Translations under genes and position numbers: made by a program
Assembly (NCBI RefSeq): GCF_002754475.1
Contig: NZ_PEFL01000001.1
Location: 2,480,001 to 2,544,000, forward strand
Direction of reading: 5' to 3'
Source of the DNA: Comamonas sp. 26
GTDB lineage: Bacteria; Pseudomonadota; Gammaproteobacteria; Burkholderiales; Burkholderiaceae_C
Length of the DNA: 64,000 bases
Shown: positions 6,687 through 16,390 of the stretch, piece after piece
Position numbering within the stretch: position 1 is the stretch's first letter
How the letters are laid out: every line of letters begins with the position of its first letter
The notes under the pieces: model-generated
Told to the model about the DNA's origin: nothing
The model's input: only the letters and a program-made list of their open reading frames with translations
Databases searched by the model: none

Positions 6687-8873
6687 TCAGAAACGATGAT
6701 TCAGTGTCAGCTCAACACGCCGCCCTTCCCCGACGAACCACTGCGTGCTGGTGTAGTAGGAGGTCGTGAAGTAGTGCTTGTCGAAGATGTTGAAGCCGCG
6801 CAGCGTGAACGTGGTGGCCTTGGTTGCCTTCCATTGCAGCGCCAGGTCTGCCGTGGTGTAGGCAGGCAGTTTCAAGGTATTCGCATTGTCTGCATAGCGC
6901 TTGCCCACATGACGAAGGCCGCCGGACAGCGTCCAGTCAGGCACAACTTTCCAGCTCACCCAGACATTGGCAACACGCTCCGGCACGTCGGTGGGAATAT
7001 TGCCATTGCGTGAAACAGCGATGCCGCCCACGGACTCGCTGAAATCGTCATAGCGAGCCTTGAGCAGCGCAAAGTTGGCATCAATCTGCACGGCCTTGCT
7101 GACTTGCATCGACAGGGTCCCCTCAATGCCCTTGGAGGAGCGTTCGCCAACCTGTATGCGCAAAGCGGGGTTTGCAGGGTCTCGCGTCAATAAGTTGTTT
7201 TTGGTGATGGAATACGCTGCAAGCGTCCAGTCACCCTTGCCGCCCCAGAAGGATTGCTTGATACCGACCTCAAACTGTTTGCCGCTCGATACGTCGAAGA
7301 CGGAATTAGCCGCCGACAACATCAGCAGGCCGCTCACTGGATCTGCGGCCTTGGATGCCTGCGCATACAGGGATAGCTGAGGACTTAGCTTGTAGACCGA
7401 GCCAAGTCGCCAACCGGTGTTGGAGTAGCTGCGTTTGAAAGCCTGATTGCCCGCCACCAGATCCTGACGCGATAGGTCCGCATGGTCGAAGCGAGTGCCC
7501 GCCACGACAGACCAGCGATCTGTCAGTTCAAACCGGTCTTCCGCAAACAGCGCATATTGCTCAGCCTTGTTTTGATAGCGCGGAATGAAAGGTACGGAGC
7601 TGCTGTAATAGCCCGGGACTGGGTTAAAGGGATCGACCGGACCGGAGCTGCCGGTGTAAGTGTTATTGGTGTGCTGAAACGATGCGCGGTTCACGTCGAA
7701 GCCCAGGGAGAGCTGGTTTGGACGTCCGAGCAAGCTGCCGTGGAAGGTCACATCCGTGGTGTTGCCTGTCTGCGTCTGGTCGTGACCGATCTCGGTGTTG
7801 TCCGAGCGGTCAATCAATCCCGTAGTGGCGTTGTACCGGTACGCTTCAGCATTGCGCCAATAGCGGTCGCTGCCAATGTGATAAAGCTTGCTGCGTACAA
7901 CGATATTGCTGCTAGGAGCCCATTGAGCAGCCAGTTCGGTCCAGCGATCCTTGAACTGGATGCGGCTGTCGGCAACGTTGTAGTTGCGCTCTCGGATGGC
8001 CGGGTCTTGTACCCCATTGATCAGCGGTGTACCGAAGTAGCGCATGGGATTTTGCCGGCCTTGTGCGTGCGACAGCTGCAGGTTGAAATCAGGTGTCACA
8101 TCCCAGCGCAGAGCGCCGGATATCGTCCGATTGCTGGAGTCACCACGATCCACCCACCCATCCGATTGGTCACCACTGACATCAAAGCGGTAAGACCATT
8201 GGTCATTGATCGTGCCCCCGCTGCCAAAGGCCAATGCACGTTTGCCTTTTGTTCCTACCGTTGCTTGGACTTCATTTTGAACAGGCCCGCGTGTGGGTTT
8301 CTTGGGAATCACGTTGACTACGCCACCAATCGCACCATCACCGTAGATCACAGATGCGGGTCCACGCAGCACTTCGATACGGTCGATCGACCATGTGTCG
8401 AAGGGAAAGCTCACGCCGACTCCCCCATATTGGCGCGTACCGTCGTACAGACGCATGACCGAGGTATTGTCCGTAAACCCTCGTACAGATAGTGAGCTAC
8501 CACTGTTGCCCGGATGCCCCAGACTGGTGATGCCGGTAGATCGCGTGATTGCGTCAACAAGAGAGGTGTCGCCGCGAGCTTCCAACTGCTCGCGCGTAGT
8601 CACCTCGACACTCGCCGGAGTGTCGCGTGCACTGAGATCGAGACGACTACCGGTGCCCACTGAGCGATCAAGGGGAGTGTCTCCCGATGAACGTACGGTA
8701 ACGGTGTCCAAGGTAACGTCGGCTTGCGCCCAACTAGCAGAGCTAGATACGGCAAGAGGGGCAGCTAACAACAGATGGGCCACAGCGAGGGCCACGCGGT
8801 TGCGTTGAAAGGAAACGAGCGAAAAGGAGCCCGCGTTGCCATTGGGCATCGCGCCATAAAAAGGATGGGTCAT
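6687..8873 (-). CDS. TonB-dependent siderophore receptor
   Basis: A 728-residue outer-membrane gated channel for a ferric siderophore, energised by TonB-ExbB-ExbD. A signal peptide (about 1-50, ending ASWA) is followed by a TonB-box-like stretch (DVTLDTVTV), a plug domain (about 70-190, including SLSVRGF and IEVLRGPASVIYG) and a beta-barrel that ends with the expected terminal aromatic, LNHRF. The substrate cannot be named from sequence. It sits between a DUF2946 gene and a PepSY gene, a frequent iron-uptake arrangement. I saw no convincing Fur box upstream of the operon. ExbB and ExbD genes occur at 14000-15086. Confidence 0.92.
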   Translation of the reverse strand: MTHPFYGAMPNGNAGSFSLVSFQRNRVALAVAHLLLAAPLAVSSSASWAQADVTLDTVTVRSSGDTPLDRSVGTGSRLDLSARDTPASVEVTTREQLEARGDTSLVDAITRSTGITSLGHPGNSGSSLSVRGFTDNTSVMRLYDGTRQYGGVGVSFPFDTWSIDRIEVLRGPASVIYGDGAIGGVVNVIPKKPTRGPVQNEVQATVGTKGKRALAFGSGGTINDQWSYRFDVSGDQSDGWVDRGDSSNRTISGALRWDVTPDFNLQLSHAQGRQNPMRYFGTPLINGVQDPAIRERNYNVADSRIQFKDRWTELAAQWAPSSNIVVRSKLYHIGSDRYWRNAEAYRYNATTGLIDRSDNTEIGHDQTQTGNTTDVTFHGSLLGRPNQLSLGFDVNRASFQHTNNTYTGSSGPVDPFNPVPGYYSSSVPFIPRYQNKAEQYALFAEDRFELTDRWSVVAGTRFDHADLSRQDLVAGNQAFKRSYSNTGWRLGSVYKLSPQLSLYAQASKAADPVSGLLMLSAANSVFDVSSGKQFEVGIKQSFWGGKGDWTLAAYSITKNNLLTRDPANPALRIQVGERSSKGIEGTLSMQVSKAVQIDANFALLKARYDDFSESVGGIAVSRNGNIPTDVPERVANVWVSWKVVPDWTLSGGLRHVGKRYADNANTLKLPAYTTADLALQWKATKATTFTLRGFNIFDKHYFTTSYYTSTQWFVGEGRRVELTLNHRF

Positions 8874-8963
8874 GAACTATCTGCGTGCAAGTGAAATCGG
8901 CCGGGCAGGACTAGCCCGACGGCGATAGGCTGCATCCGTTATCAACTAGCGGACACAGTGGAC

Positions 8964-9323
8964 TTACACGAGTGTTGGCGGCCCTCGCGGGGGTAAGGGT
9001 GCCCCCACTAGCGCAGCAATGCGCGCTGAAACGACAGGATGTAGCGCCAAGCCTAGCGGCTGTGGCTGTTCGAGATGCTGTGAAGAATAGGTGGGAGGTG
9101 TCGTGATGGTCAGACACAAGGGGCAGTCCAACGAGTGATGAATCCCTGGCGCTGGCTGACCGTCGTCATCAAGCATGATCACCTGCATGCTGCCACTTGA
9201 GGTACAGACCACCTCGATGGCTTTTGGATGCACTATGGGCGAAGCCATTGCCATACTCAAAGTCAGCAAGAACCACGCCAGAACTAGGCGGGTCAGCGAC
9301 AGGGAGTTACGCAGTGCTTGCAT
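8964..9323 (-). CDS. DUF2946-type small secreted or membrane protein
   Basis: 119 residues. The N-terminal hydrophobic segment (about 10-28, TRLVLAWFLLTLSMAMAS) is a signal peptide or anchor. The middle carries DCPLCL with an earlier single Cys, the Cys-pair pattern of the DUF2946 family. Such proteins are regularly encoded next to TonB receptors for metals and may handle a metal at the periplasmic face, but the function is not established. It is the first gene of the receptor operon, with a 90-bp gap to the receptor. Confidence 0.65.
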   Translation of the reverse strand: MQALRNSLSLTRLVLAWFLLTLSMAMASPIVHPKAIEVVCTSSGSMQVIMLDDDGQPAPGIHHSLDCPLCLTITTPPTYSSQHLEQPQPLGLALHPVVSARIAALVGAPLPPRGPPTLV

Positions 9324-10220
9324 GGCTGCGCATTATGAGGCCTCTTACGAAAGCGTAGAGTTGTCGAATTCTCGTTACCTCCCACTATCCAAAAAATATA
9401 GCTTTGCGTGGCCACGTTTCCGTGTGTGCTTGGACGCAGAAAAATCGTAATTCTGAGCAATGGTGACTGAAACGTCCAAACTCCTTCAGGTTGGACATTT
9501 TTTGAGCTGGGCCTATAAAACCCAAATCTGACGCTTCCGGCTTACCGCGAGCTTGGAAGTATCGAAGATCGTGGGAGATCCAACTATCTATTTGATTTTT
9601 ATAGATATTCTTAGGTGGAAAGCAAAACACGTTCCGACCTCAAGACTTCCGAGCTTGGAACAGAGGCAAATTCCTGGCAGCGCGACCAAACGTCCCCCTC
9701 AGCGCCCGACAGATAAGGGATACCGGCGATCCCATCCACTGCCGTCTTCTGCTCGCTACCAGCCCATTCTGGCTGCTTTATGCACTTGGTCGGCCCATTC
9801 GGAGCCAAAGTTGGCAACATGCCCCACGTGACTCAAATCGCCCGCAAACCCGCGCCAAAATTAGCATTCTCAAAATATACCCTGCCCCACCTCTGTGCCA
9901 AAGCGGTCACTCCCCCACACTCAACCACGGCAGTTGGGATCTCGAAATCCGGCACCACATCGCCCCAGTGCCAGGGTGCAGTGGGGTACTTAGGCAAGAT
10001 GCACAGCACCTGGTCAGTGTTGTGAGGCTGCACATAGCCGCCTGCCGCTGCGGCTATATCGTTGATGTAGCAGCCCTGCCGCCGCCCAGGTACCGGCAGG
10101 CACTTACCAATCTTCCAAATGCCAGCTTCAGCGTTTTTTGCAGGTTAGCACTAACTCCATTGACGATGACAGGCTGGAGTTTTTGGCTAGCCCGCTCGAT
10201 GAGCAAGAAGAAGCTCTGGT
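9324..10220. other. Gene-free stretch with the second diverged repeat
   Basis: No convincing gene. It includes the promoter side of the DUF2946-receptor operon (about 9324-9450) and the repeat copy at 9788-9925. The minus-strand frame 9833-10033 ends at the same AGLRAI-stop as the copy at 1187-1320 and looks like a decayed coding end. Confidence 0.55.
9788..9925. repeat. Diverged repeat, copy 2 (partner at 1187-1320)
   Basis: Same order and orientation as the first copy, with a near-identical core around AAATCGCCCGCAAACCCGCG. The pair forms direct repeats about 8.6 kb apart around the accessory region. Confidence 0.6.
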
Positions 10221-11072
<852 letters not shown>

Positions 11073-11100
11073 CGCCACACCTCTGCACTGTTGATTCAAG

Positions 11101-11150
11101 TATCAAAAAGATAGCTGTCTGCGCTTGATGTAAATGGGCTAGAGCCTTAA
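11101..11150 (+). repeat. Interspersed repeat copy (Comamonadaceae-type hairpin)
   Basis: TATCAAAAAGATAGCTG, then GCGCTTGATG, then GGGCTAGAGCC. It lies between the dioxygenase and sodB and belongs to the family described under findings. Confidence 0.7.
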
Positions 11151-11179
11151 GTCATCATAAAAACCAGACAGCAGGCACA

Positions 11180-11204
11180 AAAAAACCTCCTTGCGGAGGT
11201 TCTG
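11180..11204 (-). terminator. Terminator of sodB
   Basis: On the minus strand the stem AACCTCC / GGAGGTT with a GCAA loop is followed by seven T, about 55 bp past the sodB stop. Confidence 0.85.
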
Positions 11205-11258
11205 GCTTGGCCTGCAATCAGGTCTTGAGCTTTGCAGCACCAGACCTGATACCCTGCA

Positions 11259-11843
11259 TTAAGCAGCGAAGTTGGCTTCAGCAAACTTCCAGTTCACCAG
11301 CTTTTCGAGGAAGGTCTCGACAAACTTGGGACGGGCGTTGCGGTAGTCGATGTAGTAAGCGTGTTCCCACACGTCCACAGTCAGCAGAGCCTTGTCGGCA
11401 GTGGTCAGGGGGGTGCCAGCAGCACCCATGTTGACGATGTCCACGGAGCCGTCAGCCTTCTTGACCAACCATGTCCAGCCGGAACCGAAGTTGCCAACAG
11501 CCGAAGCCACGAAGGCCTTCTTGAACTCGGCGTAGGAGCCCCACTTCTTGTTGATAGCGTCAGCCAGAGCGCCTGTAGGCTCTGCACCGCCGGCAGGAGC
11601 CATGCAGCTCCAGAAGAAGGTGTGGTTCCAGATCTGGGCAGCGTTGTTGTAGATGCCACCGGAAGACTTCTTGACCACTTCTTCCAGGTCCATGTTCTCG
11701 AACTCGGTGCCCTTTTGCAGGTTGTTCAGGTTCACCACGTAAGCGTTGTGGTGCTTACCGTGGTGGAACTCCAGCGTTTCCTGGCTGTAGTGGGGAGCCA
11801 GGGCGTCGATTGCATAAGGCAGAGAAGGCAGAGTGCGTTCCAT
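11259..11843 (-). CDS. sodB: Superoxide dismutase, Fe type
   Basis: Converts superoxide to oxygen and hydrogen peroxide in the cytosol. At 194 residues it has the usual size. Metal ligands fit the Fe/Mn-SOD family: His27 in EFHHGKHH, the His in NHTFFW (about 74) and the Asp/His pair in [13 protein letters not shown] (about 158-162). The residues [11 protein letters not shown] and the Gly/Ala pattern of GSGWTWLV favour the Fe form. A strong GAGGAAAACCATC context precedes the ATG. It is monocistronic, with its own terminator. Confidence 0.96.
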   Translation of the reverse strand: MERTLPSLPYAIDALAPHYSQETLEFHHGKHHNAYVVNLNNLQKGTEFENMDLEEVVKKSSGGIYNNAAQIWNHTFFWSCMAPAGGAEPTGALADAINKKWGSYAEFKKAFVASAVGNFGSGWTWLVKKADGSVDIVNMGAAGTPLTTADKALLTVDVWEHAYYIDYRNARPKFVETFLEKLVNWKFAEANFAA

Positions 11844-12273
11844 GATGGTTTTCCTCGTGGTTGAAATTTTTTAGGACCGCCCGGCATCTGGATGCTGGCG
11901 TGGTGGCCGTTGTGCGGACCAGAACAGCTGCACATTGCTGTACTACAGCCGTCAAGTATTGCACTAACCGGGCCATTGTAGAAAGAACTGAACCACACGA
12001 CGCCATTCATCAGGACTATTACGGCAGCAACAAAAGGCATGCACTCACAGTCTACCGCGCGCCAATCCTTGCTTTGCCGCGATTGCCTGCGCTTACAGCA
12101 AAAGAGTTCTGATGAAGAGCCCAGTGGCCACGCAGGTATTTAAAGTCGCTAACACCGCCCTTGATAGCTCGTTGTTTCGCCTTGCCGTACGCTTGTACCA
12201 CTTAGCGCTTCAAGCCTCACCAACCGCAAATCTGAGATTTGCTGGGTGGTGTGAGCACCTCTTAGGTGCGATC
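11844..12273. other. Intergenic region between sodB and xseA
   Basis: Holds the sodB promoter area and, toward xseA, two hairpins: GCAAATCT/AGATTTGC (12227-12243) and GCACCT/AGGTGC (12254-12268), just past the xseA stop. Neither is followed by a clear T-run. No gene is seen. Confidence 0.5.
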
Positions 12274-13620
12274 TCAGAGCAGGCGCGGCTGGGTGACGAC
12301 CAGATCCACAGCCCCATCCGACAGCTGCGCCTTGAGCGCCGCCCCCGGCTCAGCCTGTCTGACCTGGGTCACAGGCTTGCCCTTCTCATCCGTCAGCAAG
12401 GCATAGCCGCGCTGCAGCACCAGACGCGGATCCAGCAGTTGCAGGCGCAGGTCCATGCGCTCGAGCTGAGTTTTTTTCTGCTCCAGACTGCGCTGCAAAA
12501 TATGAGGCAAATTGGCTTGTAGCGATTGCTGGTTCTGCGCAAGGCGCTGCAACTTCAAGAGCATGGCATGGCGTAGGCGCTGAGCCTGCCTTGCCAGCTG
12601 CAAGTGGTTGCGCCCAAGCTGCTCGCGGGGCCGGCCCAGCCGACCGGCGGCGAGATCAAGCCGCTGGGCCTGCCTGTCCAGCAAGCGCTGCATGGCGTTG
12701 TTCAGCCGGTCTAGCATCAAATCCAGCGTGCCCAGCCAGACCTCGCGCGGCTGGGCCACCAGCTCTGCCGCCGCCGTGGGCGTGGGCGCGCGCAGGTCGG
12801 CGCAGAAGTCGGCAATGGTGAAATCTGTTTCGTGCCCCACCCCGCTGATCAGCGGCACCGGGCTTTGCACGATGGTGCGCGCCACCTGCTCGTCGTTAAA
12901 GGCCCAAAGGTCTTCCAGCGAGCCCCCGCCGCGCACTAGCAAGATGGTGTCGATGACGGGTTGCTGCGCTTTATTAAGAGCCAAATCACCCTCTAGCGCT
13001 TGTCCTGCATGCGCTAGCTGATACATTTTTGATAGCGCCTGCACAATGGATTGCGGCGCCTGCACACCCTGGACCAGCGCTGGCGCAATCACCACAGGAA
13101 TATGCGGCACACGGCGGCGCAGCGCAGTCACCACATCGTGCAAGGCCGCTGCGCCTAGCGAGGTCACAACGCCAATGCCGCGCGGTAACGGTGCCAGCGG
13201 GCGCTTGCGGGCTTGTTCAAACAGGCCTTCACTCTCCAGCAGGGCTTTGAGGCGCAAAAACTGCTCAAACAAAGCGCCCTGCCCGGCGCGCTGCATGCCC
13301 TCCACCACCAGTTGCAGGTCACCGCGCTGTTCATACACGCCCAGACGTCCACGCACCTCCACCAGTTCACCATCGCGCGGTGAAAAGCCCACCTGCTCGG
13401 CGGCGCGACGAAACATAGCGCATCGAATCTGCCCACTGGCGTCTTTGAGATTGAAGTAGCAATGCCCGCTGGCCGCACGCGAAAAGCCACTCAGCTCGCC
13501 GCGCACCGTGACCGGATTGAAGCGGGCCTGCAGGGCATCACCAATGGCGTGGCATAGCGCCCCAACATCCCATACACGCGGCGTGGCTGCTGGGCTTTGA
13601 CTATCAAACATTGAATTCAT
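12274..13620 (-). CDS. xseA: Exodeoxyribonuclease VII large subunit
   Basis: Catalytic large subunit of the single-strand exonuclease VII, which acts in mismatch repair and DNA degradation. The N-terminal OB-fold (about 15-110, RFNPVTVRGELSGF...) is followed by the nuclease domain with GIGVVTSLGAAALHDV, LLVRGGGSLEDLWAFNDE and SGVGHETDFTIADFCADLRAPTPTAAAE (each split here by variable residues), then a long coiled C-terminal region. The 448-residue length is normal. One oddity is an extra segment of about 20 residues (KMYQLAHAGQALEGDLALNK) before the LLVRGGG motif. Its DNA (12980-13033) matches the interspersed repeat of this window. The gene is monocistronic as far as can be seen; xseB is not in the window. 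Confidence 0.95.
   Translation of the reverse strand: MNSMFDSQSPAATPRVWDVGALCHAIGDALQARFNPVTVRGELSGFSRAASGHCYFNLKDASGQIRCAMFRRAAEQVGFSPRDGELVEVRGRLGVYEQRGDLQLVVEGMQRAGQGALFEQFLRLKALLESEGLFEQARKRPLAPLPRGIGVVTSLGAAALHDVVTALRRRVPHIPVVIAPALVQGVQAPQSIVQALSKMYQLAHAGQALEGDLALNKAQQPVIDTILLVRGGGSLEDLWAFNDEQVARTIVQSPVPLISGVGHETDFTIADFCADLRAPTPTAAAELVAQPREVWLGTLDLMLDRLNNAMQRLLDRQAQRLDLAAGRLGRPREQLGRNHLQLARQAQRLRHAMLLKLQRLAQNQQSLQANLPHILQRSLEQKKTQLERMDLRLQLLDPRLVLQRGYALLTDEKGKPVTQVRQAEPGAALKAQLSDGAVDLVVTQPRLL
12980..13033 (-). repeat. Interspersed repeat copy inside xseA, in frame
   Basis: On the minus strand: ATCAAAAATGTATCAGCTAG, then CGCATGCAGGACAAGCGCTA, then GAGGGTGATTT. It aligns with the intergenic copies at 48881 and 59463. 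It is read through as part of xseA. Confidence 0.65.
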
Positions 13621-13999
13621 GCGGTGTTAAAGAGCTTTTCTTGCCGAAATTTTCCACAGATAGAGGCACCAGGTCTTGAAGTAGCTCGCTGCCTAGCATC
13701 CTGAATAAATCGTAGAAAATAGAAAGTAAGTCTTTGATTTTTAAAGATTATTTAGATTCATCCAAGCGTCAAAGTCGTAACAAATATCCAATACACCCTT
13801 GAAAGCTTTTGTGCGCCATTAATAGATCACAAAGTTATCCACAGTTTTTTGTGATAGTTGCAATGCGTAAGAGCAAGTGCCACTCTGCTGAGCTGGCGCA
13901 AACCACGTCATCAACGCCCTCATAAATACGGGTCAGACCCGCACAGCTGTAGGTCATAATCGTCGAGTGCAATTTCCGAATAAGACGAGGGAGAGAACG
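13621..13999. other. Divergent intergenic region xseA / exbB
   Basis: An AT-rich gap of about 380 bp with no gene. It should hold the promoters of both divergent genes. The exbB ribosome binding site, GAGGGAGAG, lies at about 13987-13995. Confidence 0.5.
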
Positions 14000-14632
14000 T
14001 TGCTGTCGATCATACAAGCCGCAGGATGGCCAATCTGGCCTTTGATTGCCTGCTCGATTCTGGCTCTGGCCCTGATTTTTGAGCGTTTCACCTCACTGAA
14101 GACCAGCAAGGTCGCACCAGCGAACCTGCTCAATGAAGCTATTACCGTATCTGCCAAGAGCCTGCCCAGTGCAGAGACTACAAAACAGCTGGCCCAGAGC
14201 TCGGTTCTGGGTGAAGTGCTGGCCACCGGCCTGAACACGCTGCAAACCCACCCCGACAGCAGCGAAGAAGAGCTGCGCTCCGCCATGGAAGGCGCTGGTC
14301 GCGCCGCTGCCCACAAGCTGGAAAAGTATCTGAGCGCCCTGGCTACCATCGCCTCGGCCGCGCCGCTGCTGGGCCTGCTGGGCACGGTGATCGGCATGAT
14401 TGAGATTTTTGGTTCCCAGCCCGGCGCAAGCTCTGGCGCAGGCAACCCGGCCCAGCTGGCGCATGGCATCTCGATTGCGCTGTACAACACCGCATTCGGC
14501 CTGATGGTGGCAATTCCCGCCCTCATCTTCTGGCGTTACTTCCGCGGCCGTGTGGATGGCTACCTGCTGGGTATGGAGCTGGCCTCTGAGCAGTTTGTGC
14601 GCCATCTGGCCCGCGTGGGTTCGGCCAAGTAA
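14000..14632 (+). CDS. exbB: ExbB / MotA-TolQ family proton channel
   Basis: Inner-membrane proton channel subunit that, with ExbD and TonB, energises outer-membrane receptors such as the one at 6687. The 210-residue protein has three membrane segments (about 10-30, 105-130, 155-180) and the family motifs AAPLLGLLGTVIGMI and IALYNTAFGLMVAIPAL. I chose TTG 14000 because a purine-rich GAGGGAGAG precedes it at proper distance and the protein then opens with MLSIIQAAGWPIWPL, the usual family start. A GTG at 13967 is also in frame. exbD follows after 13 bp. Confidence 0.9.
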   Translation: MLSIIQAAGWPIWPLIACSILALALIFERFTSLKTSKVAPANLLNEAITVSAKSLPSAETTKQLAQSSVLGEVLATGLNTLQTHPDSSEEELRSAMEGAGRAAAHKLEKYLSALATIASAAPLLGLLGTVIGMIEIFGSQPGASSGAGNPAQLAHGISIALYNTAFGLMVAIPALIFWRYFRGRVDGYLLGMELASEQFVRHLARVGSAK

Positions 14633-14645
14633 AACGGACGCCCCC

Positions 14646-15086
14646 ATGAACTTTCGTCCCCGCCACCGTGATGAGCCCGAGATCAATCTGATCCCCTTCA
14701 TCGATGTGCTGCTGGTGGTGCTGATCTTTTTGATGCTCTCCACCACCTATAGCAAGTTCACCGAGCTGCAGCTGACCCTGCCCGTGGCCGACGCCGAGCA
14801 GCAGCGCGATAGGCCCAAGGAAATCATCGTGTCCGTGGCCAGCGATGGCCGCTACGCTGTCAACAAACAGGCCGTGAACGATCGCAGCGTCAACACCGTC
14901 GCAGCCGCCCTCTCTGGCGCGGCTTCTGCCGGCAAAGACAGCGTGGTCATCATCAGTGCCGACGCAAATGCGCCCCACCAGTCCGTGGTGACAGTCATGG
15001 AAGCAGCTCGCCACGCCGGCCTGTCTCAGATCACGTTTGCCACCCAGCCTTCAGGCGGATCAGGTGGTTCTCGCAGTACACACTGA
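14646..15086 (+). CDS. exbD: ExbD / TolR family energy-transducing protein
   Basis: Partner of ExbB, 146 residues. One N-terminal membrane helix (about 17-38, NLIPFIDVLLVVLIFLM) carries the essential proton-binding Asp of the IPFIDVLLVVLIFLM motif. A periplasmic domain follows, ending in a flexible Gly/Ser tail. It forms an operon with exbB. No tonB gene is adjacent. Confidence 0.92.
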   Translation: MNFRPRHRDEPEINLIPFIDVLLVVLIFLMLSTTYSKFTELQLTLPVADAEQQRDRPKEIIVSVASDGRYAVNKQAVNDRSVNTVAAALSGAASAGKDSVVIISADANAPHQSVVTVMEAARHAGLSQITFATQPSGGSGGSRSTH

Positions 15087-15111
15087 GCAGGGCTTAATGC
15101 CTGCATCAAAG

Positions 15112-15138
15112 AAAACGGGCCATCTGGCCCGTTTTTTA
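15112..15138 (+). terminator. Terminator of exbBD
   Basis: The stem ACGGGCCA / TGGCCCGT is followed by six T. It also faces the convergent Dyp peroxidase gene. Confidence 0.85.
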
Positions 15139-15164
15139 TTGCACTTGCACTGCTCAGCTACTCA

Positions 15165-16076
15165 TCACATACCAAGCGCGGACAAATCCAGCTTGCCATG
15201 CGCCACAGGCGGGCACCAAAAATAACTACCAGTCAAAGGGCTGGAGAAGCGAAACAGCGCATCACTGATGCCGTCATCCATGCCCAGCATGCGTCGCATC
15301 TGGGCTTCAAAGGCATCAAAGCTGCAGCCGAAGGCCGAGAACATCAGACCGCTGCGATCCGCGCCTTGCGGGCTGACGCTCCACCAGGGCATAGAGCGGC
15401 GCACCAGAAAAGCCTCAGGCTCAAAGCTCTCCTGCGCTGTGCGTTTGACATGGGCAGACTCCGGCGCATCGTCCAGCTCTTCGTTATCACTGCGACGGCG
15501 GCCCACTGCGTGGTCTTGCTCATGTGCTGGCATACGATCAAACACGGCGTAGTCATGCTGCCACTGCTGCAGCACCCAGAAGCTGCCACCATCCAGCCCT
15601 GCGCCCTGCTCTGAGGCAATGGCTGTGGCCACGGCGTCATCGCCCTCGGGGTTTTCTGTACCGTCTTCATAACCTGTCAGATCGCGGCCATGCCCGCCCG
15701 AGCGCTGGTGCACAAACGCATCCACCACATGACGGAGCATAAAGGCCGGTGCCAGCATCGACGCCAGCCTGGCCGTCAGAGCAATCAAATCCCCACGCTG
15801 ATCGCCGCGCAGCCACAGGCAAAGCGCCTGCGGCGTGCTGGGCACTTCAAACTCAGGCCCCTTAAACTGCGGAAACTCATGCATCTGCGCAATGCGCTTA
15901 TCCAGCGCCTGCAGCACTTGCTGGCCCAGCCCTACCACCACCTGCGTGCTATCTATAGAGGCCTGCAATGTCTTGAGCGCACTCGACACCTGAGCACCAG
16001 CCCCAGACAAGGTGAAAAAAACATAGCGCCCCTGTTCAGGAAGAGACGCCAGAATGCCCGCTTGTGCTTTGGTCAT
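15165..16076 (-). CDS. Dye-decolourising (Dyp-type) haem peroxidase
   Basis: A haem peroxidase that oxidises dyes and phenolics with hydrogen peroxide. It has 303 residues and no twin-arginine or other signal peptide, so it is probably cytosolic or encapsulin cargo of class B. The hallmark GxxDG motif is GYEDGTENPEG (about 138), whose Asp is the catalytic residue. The distal Arg region and a proximal His (about 210-225, AHVKRT) are also present. ATG 16076 (MTKAQAGILAS) matches the family start better than the GTG at 16106. No encapsulin gene is adjacent. Confidence 0.88.
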   Translation of the reverse strand: MTKAQAGILASLPEQGRYVFFTLSGAGAQVSSALKTLQASIDSTQVVVGLGQQVLQALDKRIAQMHEFPQFKGPEFEVPSTPQALCLWLRGDQRGDLIALTARLASMLAPAFMLRHVVDAFVHQRSGGHGRDLTGYEDGTENPEGDDAVATAIASEQGAGLDGGSFWVLQQWQHDYAVFDRMPAHEQDHAVGRRRSDNEELDDAPESAHVKRTAQESFEPEAFLVRRSMPWWSVSPQGADRSGLMFSAFGCSFDAFEAQMRRMLGMDDGISDALFRFSSPLTGSYFWCPPVAHGKLDLSALGM

Positions 16077-16253
16077 GAAATTGCCGATTCGATAGAGAGA
16101 AGACACATCAAAGTTTAGTGGCGAATGAAGAGCACCCCGCCAAGCATTGGCCAGAGCCTCAAAAATTGAAAAAATTACTCCGCAAACGCAAAAAAGTCGA
16201 ATCTTTCAAAAAACCGGTTTTTTAGGCTGCTACAATTGCTTCATCAACGAAAC

Positions 16254-16330
16254 AGGCGCGTAGCTCAGCTGGTTAGAGCACCACCTTGACATGGTGGGGG
16301 TCGTTGGTTCGAGTCCAATCGCGCCTACCA
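16254..16330 (+). tRNA. tRNA-Val (anticodon GAC)
   Basis: A 77-nt cloverleaf. The acceptor stem AGGCGCG pairs with CGCGCCT, the D-arm is AGCTCAGCTGGTTAGAGC, the anticodon stem CCACC/GGTGG encloses TTGACAT (anticodon GAC), and the T-arm is TTGGTTCGAGTCCAA. CCA is encoded. Confidence 0.97.
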
Positions 16331-16360
16331 AATATCGCAAGCAAAACCAGTGCTTGCAGC

Positions 16361-16390
16361 AAAAATGCCCGCTAACAAGCGGGCATTTTT
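16361..16390 (+). terminator. Terminator after tRNA-Val
   Basis: The stem AAAAATGCCCGCT / AGCGGGCATTTTT (13 bp, perfect) has a 4-base loop, about 30 bp after the tRNA. Confidence 0.88.

Noticed and set aside
9324..9450. Fur box upstream of the siderophore receptor operon
   Set aside because: No stretch close to the GATAATGATTATC-type consensus was found by eye; a matrix scan would be needed.
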